Origin: VRUE01 sp963819755
GTDB lineage: Bacteria > Actinomycetota > Thermoleophilia > Solirubrobacterales > 70-9
Direction: 5' to 3'
Assembly (NCBI GenBank): GCA_963819755.1
Contig: CAWFXB010000001.1
Coordinates: 1 to 64,000, forward strand
Length of the DNA stretch: 64,000 nucleotides
A program made the position numbers and the translations under genes. The notes below the pieces were generated by a model. The model worked only from the letters and a program-made list of their open reading frames with translations, was not told the origin of the DNA and made no database searches. Shown piece by piece: positions 50,490-58,375 of this stretch. Numbering within the stretch: position 1 is the stretch's first letter; each line of letters opens with the position of its first letter.

Positions 50490-51635
50490 ATGGCCTTCGA
50501 TTTCGCAGAGGTTCTTCGTCGCATGGTCGAGAGCCGTGCCTCCGACGTGCACATCACGCCGGGGGTGCCACCGGCGATGCGCGACAAGGGCAAGATCGTG
50601 CACATGGAGGGGTTTGACGTCCTCTCCGGCCAGGAGACCCGCGAGGTCGTCTACAGCATCCTCAACGACGACCAGCGCAAACGCTTCGAGACCGGCAAAC
50701 AGCTCGACTTCGCCTACGCGATCCCCGGCGTCGCCCGCTTCCGCGTCAACTGCTTCTTCCAGCGCGGCTCGGTCAGCGCCGCCTTCCGTCTCGTGCCGCA
50801 GGACATCCCTTCGCTCGACTCGCTCGCGGTGCCGCAGGTGCTGCGCGAGCTCTGCGCCAAACCGCGCGGCTTCGTCCTCGTCACCGGCCCAACCGGCTCG
50901 GGCAAGAGCACGACCCTGGCGGCGATGCTCGACGTGATCAACGAAGAGAAGCAGGATCACATCCTCACGATCGAGGACCCGATCGAGTTCCTGCACCAGC
51001 ACAAACGCTCGATCGTCAACCAGCGCGAGGTCGGCTCCGACGCGCCCGACTTCGCCCTCGGCCTGCGCGCCGCCCTGCGAGAGGACCCCGACGTGATCCT
51101 GGTCGGCGAGATGCGCGACCTGGAGACGATCTCTACCGCGCTGACCGCGGCCGAGACCGGGCACCTCGTCTTCGCCACGTTGCACACCCAGTCGACCGCG
51201 CAGACGGTCGACCGGATCATCGACGTCTTCCCGCCCCAGCAGCAGGGGCAGGTGCGCACCCAGCTCTCGATCGCTCTGCAGGGCATCGTCACCCAGCAGC
51301 TGCTGCCGACCGCCGATGGAATAGGTCGTGTGGTCGCAACCGAGGTACTGGTCCCGACCCCGGCGATCCGCAACCTGATCCGCGAGGGCAAGACGCACCA
51401 GATCTACGCTGCCGTGCAGACCTCAGGCGCGGTCGGCATGCAGACGATGGACGCCGACCTGGCCCGCCTGGTGCGGGCGGGGAAGATCACCCGCGCTCTG
51501 GCCGAACAGCAGGCCTCGGTGCCGGAGGAGCTCAAACGACTGCTCGGCTCGGCCCCGATCGCGACCGCCTCGATGCAGGGAGACGGGGCCGCGGCGGCTC
51601 CGCCGGCGCAGCCCGCATACAGCGGGGGCGCGTAG
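50490..51635 (+). CDS. pilT: Type IV pilus retraction ATPase PilT (381 aa)
   Basis: The N-terminal SDVHITPGVPPAMRDKGKI matches PilT. Walker A is TGPTGSGKSTT near residue 132, the Asp box TIEDPIEF, Walker B DPDVILVGEMRDLETI, and the His box TLHTQSTAQT. The C-terminal AIRNLIREGKTHQI is the PilT-specific AIRNLIRE motif needed for retraction. It depolymerises the pilus for twitching or DNA uptake. It lies 33 bases after pilB and four before pilC. The Ala/Pro-rich C-terminal extension of about 25 residues is unusual but probably disordered. Confidence 0.96.
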   Translation: MAFDFAEVLRRMVESRASDVHITPGVPPAMRDKGKIVHMEGFDVLSGQETREVVYSILNDDQRKRFETGKQLDFAYAIPGVARFRVNCFFQRGSVSAAFRLVPQDIPSLDSLAVPQVLRELCAKPRGFVLVTGPTGSGKSTTLAAMLDVINEEKQDHILTIEDPIEFLHQHKRSIVNQREVGSDAPDFALGLRAALREDPDVILVGEMRDLETISTALTAAETGHLVFATLHTQSTAQTVDRIIDVFPPQQQGQVRTQLSIALQGIVTQQLLPTADGIGRVVATEVLVPTPAIRNLIREGKTHQIYAAVQTSGAVGMQTMDADLARLVRAGKITRALAEQQASVPEELKRLLGSAPIATASMQGDGAAAAPPAQPAYSGGA

Positions 51636-51638
51636 CCG

Positions 51639-52883
51639 ATGGCGGGCGCCAGCACCTTCGCCTTCCGCGCGATGGACGTGGCCGGAGCCGCCTCCGCCGG
51701 CGAGCTCGAGGCCGAGTCCAAGGCGCAGGTCACCGAGCAGCTGCGCCAGCGCGGCCTGATCGTCCTCGACGTCAGCGAGAAGAAGGCGCCGTTCGCGATC
51801 GAGGATCTCTTCAAACGCTGGAAGAAGGTCGACGTGCGCGAGCTGGCCGTCTTCTCGCGCCAGTTCGCCACCCTGGTCGCCTCGGGGATGCCGATGCTGC
51901 GCACCCTGCACACGCTCGAGGAACAGACCCAGGACGAGAAGATCAAAGTTGCGGTGGCGGGGGTGCGGGCTGACGTCGAGGCCGGCAGCACCCTGGAGCA
52001 GGCGATGCAGCGCCACCCCGACGTCTTCGACCGTCTCTACCGGGCGATGGTCCGCTCCGGCGAGGAGTCGGGCCGGCTCGAGGACGCGCTCGACCAGGTC
52101 GCCTTCCAGGTGGAGAAATCCGACGCTCTCAGGCGTCAGGTGAAATCGGCGATGATGTACCCGCTGCTGGTCTTCGGTTTCGCGGCATTCGCACTGATCG
52201 GGATCGTCGCCTTCGTCATTCCGGTCTTCGCCAAAGTCTTCGAAGAACTCGCCGAAGAACACCCCGAAGAAGAAGGCGGCCTGCCGATACCGACCCAGAT
52301 CTGCGTCTCGGCGTCGCACGCGATCACCGGCTACTGGTTCATTCTCATTCCGGCTTGCGTTGGCCTCACCGTCGGCTTCTTCCAGTGGAAGAAGACCGAC
52401 CGCGGCAAAGAGATGTGGGACCGCTTCAAACTGCGGTTGCCGGCCCAGATCGGCGACGTCATCCAGAAGGTCGCGCTGGCCCGCTGGTCGCGCACCTTCT
52501 CCGGCTCGGTCTCGGCCGGCGTGCCGATGCTGCAATCGATCAAGCTGACCGGCGAAACGGCCGGCAACGTGGTCATCGAGAGGGCGATGGAGGATCTCTA
52601 CGCCGCCGCCAAGCGGGGCGGATCGCTGGCCGGGCCGATCGAGCGCGACCCGATCTTCCCGCCGATGGTCGGCCACATGGTCGCCGTCGGCGAGGAAACC
52701 GGCCAGTTGGAGCACATGCTCTCGAAGATCGCCGACTTCTACGAGACCGAGGTCGACGCCAAAGTCAAAGCCCTCACCTCGCTGATCGAGCCAATCATGA
52801 TCGTCTTCGTCGGCGGCGTCGTCGGCTTCATCGTGATCTCGATGTACCTGCCGATCTTCAGCCTCTACGAAAAGATCCGCTAG
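51639..52883 (+). CDS. pilC: Type IV pilus inner-membrane platform protein PilC (414 aa)
   Basis: There are two T2SSF domains. The first (about 70-195) has FSRQFATLVASGMPMLRTLHTLEEQ...MVRSGEESGRLEDALDQVA. The second (about 285-405) has ARWSRTFSGSVSAGVPMLQSIKLTGE...MVAVGEETGQLEHMLSKIADFYE. TM helices are MYPLLVFGFAAFALIGIVAFVIPVFAKVF (about 170), a middle one at about 230, and the C-terminal IMIVFVGGVVGFIVISMYLPIFSLY. PilC couples PilB and PilT to the pilus base. The acidic insertion EELAEEHPEEEGG after the first TM is notable. It is followed by a 344-bp leader region before the pilin gene. Confidence 0.96.
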   Translation: MAGASTFAFRAMDVAGAASAGELEAESKAQVTEQLRQRGLIVLDVSEKKAPFAIEDLFKRWKKVDVRELAVFSRQFATLVASGMPMLRTLHTLEEQTQDEKIKVAVAGVRADVEAGSTLEQAMQRHPDVFDRLYRAMVRSGEESGRLEDALDQVAFQVEKSDALRRQVKSAMMYPLLVFGFAAFALIGIVAFVIPVFAKVFEELAEEHPEEEGGLPIPTQICVSASHAITGYWFILIPACVGLTVGFFQWKKTDRGKEMWDRFKLRLPAQIGDVIQKVALARWSRTFSGSVSAGVPMLQSIKLTGETAGNVVIERAMEDLYAAAKRGGSLAGPIERDPIFPPMVGHMVAVGEETGQLEHMLSKIADFYETEVDAKVKALTSLIEPIMIVFVGGVVGFIVISMYLPIFSLYEKIR

Positions 52884-53065
52884 CGCGTAGCAGTACCGCG
52901 CTGTGGGCTTCGGGCCCGCCTCTTTTGAAGCGTGACTTACGGGTTATCCAGTAGGCCATCGGTCCGGGGTAGGTCGGTGGTCTGAGTTTTTGCCGGATGA
53001 AGCCCAAATTTCGGGGATTAAGGGATTCCCGTGGCTGTCGAAGAGGGGAGGGTGATGAATCTGCC
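52884..53065 (+). promoter_or_regulatory. Upstream part of the pilin leader
   Basis: This stretch holds a weak hairpin GGGC-TTCGG-GCCC (52905-52917) followed by T4, which could partly terminate the pilBTC transcript. The rest must carry the pilin promoter, but I see no convincing -35/-10 pair. No ORF of merit is present. Confidence 0.4.
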
Positions 53066-53160
53066 AGTGCTTCGGTGCAAAAGGCAAACCCGCTGTGAGG
53101 TGGGGGCGCAAAGCCTTCGGAGCTCCGCTTGCGGAGCTGGCCGGGCTACCACCGGGGTCA
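53066..53160 (+). promoter_or_regulatory. Cyclic-di-GMP class I (GEMM-I) riboswitch upstream of pilin
   Basis: P1 closes by CGGTG (53073-53077) with CACCG (53150-53154). The core GGCAAACC (53083-53090) is followed by a six-pair helix, 53089-53094 with 53099-53104, capped by the GNRA loop GTGA (53095-53098). Then come GGCGCAAAGCC (53105-53115), a hairpin AGCTCCG-CTTG-CGGAGCT (53121-53138), and the 3' core GGCCGGGCTACC (53139-53150). Order, spacing and conserved bases match the Vibrio Vc2-type aptamer as I remember it. It ends about 70 bases before the pilin ATG. No T-run terminator follows, so control is probably at translation or by RNA stability. Confidence 0.88.
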
Positions 53161-53227
53161 ACAGACACCACGTGGCTTCAAGCGACGGGGCTCTGGCGCA
53201 AACGATTAGGACCATAGGAGGTCACTA

Positions 53228-53695
53228 ATGTTTCTCCAGAATCTCCGGGCCAAGGTTGGTGCCCGGCTAAACGGTGACAAGGGCGAGGCCGGCTTCACGC
53301 TGATCGAGCTCCTCGTCGTCATGCTCATCCTCGGCATCCTCGCCGCCATCGCAATCCCCGCGTTCTTCAACCAGCGGGAAAAGGCGACCGACGCTCAGGC
53401 CAAGTCCGCGTCGCGGACCGCTGAGACGGCGATGGAGACGTACGCCACCGAAAACGGCGGCAGCTACGCCGGCGCAACGCCGACCATCCTGAACAAAATC
53501 GAGCCGACGTTGCAGACGACCGGCAACAACAAAATCGAAGTCCCGAAAGCTGAAGAAAAAGCCTTCCAGGTGACGTCTGTCTCATCCACCGGGAACAAAT
53601 TCAACATCGAACGGCAGACCACTGGAATCGTCGTATTCACCTGCAGCACTGAAGAAAAAGCCGGTTGTCCAAAAGGCGGCGACTGGAGTAAATAA
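53228..53695 (+). CDS. pilA: Type IV major pilin precursor (155 aa)
   Basis: The class III leader MFLQNLRAKVGARLNGDKGEAG is cut by PilD after Gly22. The mature protein (133 aa) starts FTLIELLVVMLILGILAAIAIP with Glu at +5, then has a long helix (FFNQREKATDAQAKSASRTAETAMETYATEN) and a small beta domain ending in a Cys pair (VFTCSTEEKAGC). That pair would form the short disulphide loop. SD AGGAGG lies eight bases upstream. A GEMM riboswitch sits in its leader and a strong terminator follows, so it is its own, abundantly expressed unit. It is the major subunit of the pilus, polymerised by PilB and PilC. Confidence 0.96.
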   Translation: MFLQNLRAKVGARLNGDKGEAGFTLIELLVVMLILGILAAIAIPAFFNQREKATDAQAKSASRTAETAMETYATENGGSYAGATPTILNKIEPTLQTTGNNKIEVPKAEEKAFQVTSVSSTGNKFNIERQTTGIVVFTCSTEEKAGCPKGGDWSK

Positions 53696-53742
53696 CGCTC
53701 TCCGATCGATCCAGGTCTGAAATGGCTGGATGTGTAGAGAGC

Positions 53743-53772
53743 AAAAGGGCGGGCCTTCGGGCCCGCCCTTTT
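53743..53772 (+). terminator. Strong terminator after pilin
   Basis: A perfect 13-bp stem (53743-53755 with 53760-53772), beginning AAAAGGGC and ending in T4, encloses the very stable TTCG tetraloop. It isolates pilin transcription from the minor pilin genes. Confidence 0.92.
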
Positions 53773-53873
53773 CCTTGCCGTCAATGGCCCGCCTCATCAA
53801 ATGTCCAAAGGGCTGGTCTTTTCGGCTACAGGCGAAGACGTCATGCGCCGATAGGGAGTGGGTGCGTCGAGCC

Positions 53874-55196
53874 ATGAGTCAGATCGATGACGAGCAGGGC
53901 AGCATCCTGCTCGAGGCGCTTGTCAGCAGCATCCTGCTGGTGATCACCGCCGTCGGCGTCTTCACGGTTTTCGAGGCCGGGACGCGGGCCAGCGCCGAGG
54001 AGCGGCACCGGGCGCAGGCAGAGGGGCTTGCTCAGGCCGACCTGACCCGGATGCGGACGATGCGGATCTCCGACCTCTCCAACCTGCAGCAGACCAAAGT
54101 CGTGACGATCGAAAAGACGCCCTACACGATCGAATCGGCAGCCGAATACGAGACCGACAAAACCGGGACCGCCTCCTGCGTGAAAGGCACCTCCTCCGCG
54201 GACTACATCCAGATCCGCTCGACGATCAGCTGGCCATCGCTCGGCAGCCGGGATCCCGTGGTCGAGCAGAGCCTGGTCGCGCCGCCGAACGGATCGGTCT
54301 CCGAACACAGCGGCTCGCTGGCGATCCAGGTCGAAAACGGCGCCAACGAAGGCATCGAAGGGGTCGGCCTGACCGGTGCGGGGCAGGCGACCTTCTATGG
54401 CGAAACCGGCGAAACCGGTTGCGTGATCTTCGGCGACCTGCCAGAAGGAAATACCTACACGCTGACGCCCACGATCTCCGGCACGGGGCTGGTCAACAAC
54501 AACGGCGAACCACCACAGGCGCAGACCACCAGCGTCGTCGGCGAGAGCACCAACACCGTGACCCTGCAGTACGACGAAGCCGGCGAAGCAATCGCGAATT
54601 TCACGACGACGGTCAACGGCAATTTGGTGGCCTCGAACGCGGACGCCATCGTCGCCTTCAACAGCGGCATGAAAGTGGCGCGGGTGTTCGGTACGCCCGG
54701 AACGCGCGGAAAAGAAGTGACTGCCAAACCCCTCTTCCCCTTCGCCTCCACCTACGCGATCTACGCCGGCACCTGCAACGAAGACAACCCTGGCACCTCG
54801 GCGCCTGACGTGGCGATCGGCGACGCCCTGGTTCCCCCTGGTGGCAAAGTTTCCGTGACGGTCCAACTGCCGCCGCTGAACCTGACCGTCTGGAGCGGGA
54901 AGAGCTCCAGCCCGGGCAGCCCGGTAGAAGGGGCCAAAGTGAAAATTTTAGACACCAAGTGCAAGAACAAGGGTGCACAGCCACTTGAATACGTGACCGA
55001 AGCCAGCGGGCATCTCCCAGATCCGGGTCTGCCCTACAGCACCTACGAAGTCTGTGCTTACAGAAGCAGCACCAACAGGCACAAGACTGAATCCAGCGTC
55101 ACGGTCCCCGCAAACCCGGAAGCGATTGAAGCCGGGAAGACGCTCAATATCTACCTGGGCTCTGGGTCCGGGGCCACCAGCGAACCATGTCCATGA
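53874..55196 (+). CDS. Minor pilin-like protein with large C-terminal domains, PilV-like (440 aa)
   Basis: A short leader MSQIDDEQG precedes SILLEALVSSILLVITAVGVFTVFE, a prepilin helix with Glu at +5 and Ser at +1. After a linker of about 110 residues comes a Cna-B/carboxypeptidase-regulatory-like domain (IEGVGLTGAGQATFYGETGETGCVIFGDLPEGNTYTL, about 155-200). A second such domain follows (PLNLTVWSGKSSSPGSPVEGAKVKILDTKC, about 370-420). At 440 aa it is far longer than a usual minor pilin, so it is a candidate pilus-tip adhesin (inference). ATG 53874 is chosen because it immediately precedes the leader. It overlaps the next gene by ten bases. Confidence 0.88.
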   Translation: MSQIDDEQGSILLEALVSSILLVITAVGVFTVFEAGTRASAEERHRAQAEGLAQADLTRMRTMRISDLSNLQQTKVVTIEKTPYTIESAAEYETDKTGTASCVKGTSSADYIQIRSTISWPSLGSRDPVVEQSLVAPPNGSVSEHSGSLAIQVENGANEGIEGVGLTGAGQATFYGETGETGCVIFGDLPEGNTYTLTPTISGTGLVNNNGEPPQAQTTSVVGESTNTVTLQYDEAGEAIANFTTTVNGNLVASNADAIVAFNSGMKVARVFGTPGTRGKEVTAKPLFPFASTYAIYAGTCNEDNPGTSAPDVAIGDALVPPGGKVSVTVQLPPLNLTVWSGKSSSPGSPVEGAKVKILDTKCKNKGAQPLEYVTEASGHLPDPGLPYSTYEVCAYRSSTNRHKTESSVTVPANPEAIEAGKTLNIYLGSGSGATSEPCP

Positions 55197-55879
55197 GTGA
55201 CGAACGCGGCTACACGCTGATCGAGCTGATGATCGGGGCGATGGTCTCGCTGATCGTGCTCGGCGCCATCCTGACGATGGTCCAGGTTGCCACCGGCGAC
55301 CAGAACCGGGTCTCCCAGCACGTGATCGCCAACCAGCGCGGCCGGCCGGTGATGGACCGGCTCGTCGACCTGCTCAACTCGGCCTGCGTCTCGCCGGGCC
55401 TGGCGCCGGTGCGGGCAGGCAGCACGGAAAGCTCGATGATCCTCTATGCGAAGAGCGGCTCGGCTGTCAGTCCGGTGCCCAACAAGTACGTCGTCTCTCT
55501 CTCGGCCGGAAGCCTCACCGAAACGGTCGCCCTGGGCAGCGGCACCGAACCCTCGAACTGGGCCTTCGGCACCGCTTCGAGCCCGGTTCTGCTCCTCAAT
55601 GGTGTCAGCACCGCGCAGGTTGGAGAACCGGCGGCGAGTGTGCCGCTCTTCCGTTACTTCGCCTACGAAGGCGGCAAAGTCGCGACGACCCCTTTGCCGA
55701 CGCCTTTGAGCGCCGAAAACGCGGCGAAGACGGTGCAGGTCAACATCGCCTTCAAGGTCGCACCGAGTGCCGCCTCCGCCGGCGTCGCGGGAGCGGCCGT
55801 CACCCTGACCGACTCGGCGACGCTGCGGATCGAACCGGCCAGCGAGGACAGCGCCCAGGTGAACCTGCCATGCGTATGA
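55187..55879 (+). CDS. Minor pilin-like protein, PilW-like (230 aa)
   Basis: The leader MSMSDERG is cut before YTLIELMIGAMVSLIVLGAILTMVQ, with Glu at +5. The remaining 190 residues are a beta-rich periplasmic domain with two Cys (NSACVSPG and the C-terminal LPCV) that could bridge. Position and length fit PilW/PilJ-type minor pilins that prime assembly. It overlaps both neighbours by about ten bases, so the three minor pilin genes are translationally coupled. Confidence 0.9.
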   Translation: MSMSDERGYTLIELMIGAMVSLIVLGAILTMVQVATGDQNRVSQHVIANQRGRPVMDRLVDLLNSACVSPGLAPVRAGSTESSMILYAKSGSAVSPVPNKYVVSLSAGSLTETVALGSGTEPSNWAFGTASSPVLLLNGVSTAQVGEPAASVPLFRYFAYEGGKVATTPLPTPLSAENAAKTVQVNIAFKVAPSAASAGVAGAAVTLTDSATLRIEPASEDSAQVNLPCV

Positions 55880-57456
55880 AGCTGCGAGCCCGCCTGGGCG
55901 AGGAGGGCGGCTTCACGATGATCGCCGTGATCGGGGCGATCTCGCTGGTCTCGATGCTGGCGGCGGCGACGCTGGCGGCGACCAATGGCGACGTCAACCT
56001 GGTCCAGCGCGATGTCGACTACAGGCGGGCGAATGCAGCGGCGGAGGCGGGTATCGCCAACTACTCCTTCCACCTAAACAGCGACAACAGCTACTGGGCG
56101 CGCTGCACCAACGTCCCGGAACCGAATGCGGTCAACCAACAGGGCGCCTCGCCGCTGAAGAAACGCACCGTGCCCGGCACGACCGATGCCAGCTACGCGA
56201 TCGAACTGCTGCCCTCGTCGAGCTTCGCCGAAGGAAAATGCAACACCGCGAAGCCGCTCGAATCGATGCTCGAGCAGGGGGGCACCAATACCGGCTCTTT
56301 CCGCATCCGCTCGCGGGGCTACGCCGGCAACGCAACCGCCTCGATCGTCGCGACTTACAAACGCGCGAGCTTCCTCGACTACATCTACTTCACCCAGTAT
56401 GAGACCTCCGACCCGGTCACCTACGGCAACCAGACCTGGTCCTCCAACGCCTACACCCAGTGCTCTAAATTCCGCCGCGAAGGGCGGGAAAGCCAGGCGA
56501 TCCCCGGTTCTGGCGGCACCTACTGCAACAAGATCGTCTTCGTCAGCGGCGACCACATCAAGGGTCCGCTGCACACCAACGACGACCTGGCGATCTGCGG
56601 CACCCCCGAATTCGGCCGCACCGCCGCCGACGTGATCGAGGTCGGCGCGTCATCGCCGGGCTGGATGAACGGCGAATGCTCCTCGCCCAGCGGGGCCAGC
56701 CCCATTTTCACCGGCCCGCTCGTCACCACCGCCCCGGTGTTGAAGCCGCCGGAAACCAACGGCAAGCTGGAAAGCATCGCCGGGCCGAGTTACACCTACT
56801 CCTGTCAGACGAACATCGAACTGAACGGCTCGACGATGAAGGTCACGAGGAATATCGGCACCAGCAGCGCCAACGTCACCACCAGCACCGTGGCCTTCCC
56901 GAGCAGCGGCGTGGTCTACGTGAAAAATGGCTCCTGCCCCGGGAGCAAGTGGCCGTCCTGCTCGTCGGAATACTCGCCCTTCAGCGCGAGCTACCCCGGG
57001 ACCTCCGAAGGCTCGGATTGCGGAACGGTCTACATCAAAGGCAACTACTCGGGGGAACTTACGATCGCCGCCGAGGGCGACATCGTCATCGAAGGGAATC
57101 TGACCCGCAACAGCGGAACTCAGGGGCTACTCGGTCTGATCGCCAACAATTTCATCCGGGTCAAGCACGAATGCAGTGGCTTCAAGCTCGAAAACCTCAA
57201 AGTCGAAGCGGCGATTCTGGCGATCAAGCACTCGTTCATCGTCGATCACTACGACTGCGGCGGCGAACTAGGCACGCTGACCGTCAAGGGAGCGATCTCG
57301 CAGAAATTCCGCGGACCGGTGGGGACGACCGGAGGCACCGGCTACCTCAAGAACTACGAATACGACGACCGCCTGCGTTACATGGAGCCGCCGAACTTCC
57401 TCAACCCGGTCGAGCCTTCCTGGCACATCCAGCGGGAGACTCTCGACTATCCCTGA
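55870..57456 (+). CDS. Minor pilin-like protein, PilX-like, without Glu+5 (528 aa)
   Basis: The leader MRMKLRARLGEEGG precedes FTMIAVIGAISLVSMLAAATLAAT. The +5 residue is Ala instead of Glu, as in GspK/PilX-type subunits that cap or sit at the tip. A large exported domain follows. Its middle and C-terminus (GPLHTNDDLAICGTPEFG; TIAAEGDIVIEGNLTRNSGTQGLLGLIANNFIRV) have the short-strand repeats of a right-handed beta-helix. Such 'PilX plus beta-helix' proteins occur in Gram-positive T4P loci. It probably lies at the pilus tip with the two genes before it. Confidence 0.87.
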   Translation: MRMKLRARLGEEGGFTMIAVIGAISLVSMLAAATLAATNGDVNLVQRDVDYRRANAAAEAGIANYSFHLNSDNSYWARCTNVPEPNAVNQQGASPLKKRTVPGTTDASYAIELLPSSSFAEGKCNTAKPLESMLEQGGTNTGSFRIRSRGYAGNATASIVATYKRASFLDYIYFTQYETSDPVTYGNQTWSSNAYTQCSKFRREGRESQAIPGSGGTYCNKIVFVSGDHIKGPLHTNDDLAICGTPEFGRTAADVIEVGASSPGWMNGECSSPSGASPIFTGPLVTTAPVLKPPETNGKLESIAGPSYTYSCQTNIELNGSTMKVTRNIGTSSANVTTSTVAFPSSGVVYVKNGSCPGSKWPSCSSEYSPFSASYPGTSEGSDCGTVYIKGNYSGELTIAAEGDIVIEGNLTRNSGTQGLLGLIANNFIRVKHECSGFKLENLKVEAAILAIKHSFIVDHYDCGGELGTLTVKGAISQKFRGPVGTTGGTGYLKNYEYDDRLRYMEPPNFLNPVEPSWHIQRETLDYP

Positions 57457-57488
57457 GGCGCGCGCGGGCGCAACGTCCTGATTCTCAA

Positions 57489-57512
57489 GGATCGGCGGGG
57501 CTGCGCCGATCC
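57489..57512 (+). terminator. Hairpin between minor pilin genes and pilD
   Basis: A perfect 9-bp stem GGATCGGCG/CGCCGATCC closes around GGGCTG. There is no T run, so it is more likely an mRNA-stability or attenuating element than a full terminator. Confidence 0.4.
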
Positions 57513-57524
57513 CATCTCGTGCAG

Positions 57525-58277
57525 ATGGCGGCGATAGCTTCATTCGGATTCCTCGGCGGCGCGGTGACGGGCAGCTTCCTCAGCGTGGTCGCCCACCGGG
57601 TGCCGCGCGGCGAATCGATCGTCGGGCCGCGCTCGCGCTGCGCCGGCTGCGGCGCCCAGATCGCCGCCTACGACAACATTCCGATCCTCTCCTGGCTCCT
57701 GCTGCGCGGCCGCTGCCGGCATTGCGACGAGCGGATCTCGATCCGCTACCCGCTGATCGAGATCGCCACCGGCCTGCTCTTTGCCCTGACCGTGCTGGTC
57801 CTGCACGACGAACCCGCACAGCTCGTGTTGGGGCTGGTCTTCGTCGCGACGCTGGCGGCGATCACGCTGACCGACCTCGAGCTGCGGCTGATCCCGAACA
57901 AGATCCTGCTCGTCTCGGCGGTTGCCGGGGTTGTGCTGGCTGCCGGCCTCGACCCCTCGAGCCTGCCGGAACGGGCGATCGCCACGGCGGCGGCGGGCGG
58001 GCTGCTCTTCGCGATCGCTTTTGCATATCCGCGCGGGATGGGAATGGGCGACGTCAAGCTCGCCGCGGTCATGGGCCTCTACCTGGGCCGTTCGGTGGCG
58101 CCAGCCTTGCTGATCGGCTTCGCCGCGGGCTCGGTCTTCGGCCTGGCGCTGATCGCCCGCCACGGGGCGGCGGCGCGCAAGCAGGCGGTTCCCTTCGGAC
58201 CGTTCCTCGCTCTCGGCGGCGTGATCGGGCTTCTCGCCGGCGAACAGATCGTCGACTGGTATCTCAGCACGTTCTAG
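57525..58277 (+). CDS. pilD: Prepilin peptidase/N-methyltransferase PilD (250 aa)
   Basis: This is an A24 family membrane aspartic protease. The N-terminal methylase part has the CxxC...CxxC zinc motif (CAGC about residue 40, CRHC about 66) with the PRGESIVGPRSRC lead-in. The peptidase part has catalytic Asp in LTDLELRLIPN and in the GMGMGDVKLAAVMG loop, within about seven TM helices. It cuts the four prepilins here after Gly and methylates the new N-terminus. ATG 57525 is the best start; GTG 57519 is two codons earlier. Confidence 0.95.
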   Translation: MAAIASFGFLGGAVTGSFLSVVAHRVPRGESIVGPRSRCAGCGAQIAAYDNIPILSWLLLRGRCRHCDERISIRYPLIEIATGLLFALTVLVLHDEPAQLVLGLVFVATLAAITLTDLELRLIPNKILLVSAVAGVVLAAGLDPSSLPERAIATAAAGGLLFAIAFAYPRGMGMGDVKLAAVMGLYLGRSVAPALLIGFAAGSVFGLALIARHGAAARKQAVPFGPFLALGGVIGLLAGEQIVDWYLSTF

Positions 58278-58375
58278 GGCTGCGCCTGCCCGCAGAAGTC
58301 CTCGCAAAGGTTTTCCTATAACTGGGTAGTTGCAGGGCGAAAGGTCTGGGGCCTTTCTGTCGATTCAGGTCGGGC

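Noticed and set aside
58278..58375. Second c-di-GMP riboswitch before pilM
   Set aside because: Only a small GAAAGG/CCTTTC hairpin is present; the GGCAAACC and GCGCAAAGCC cores are absent.
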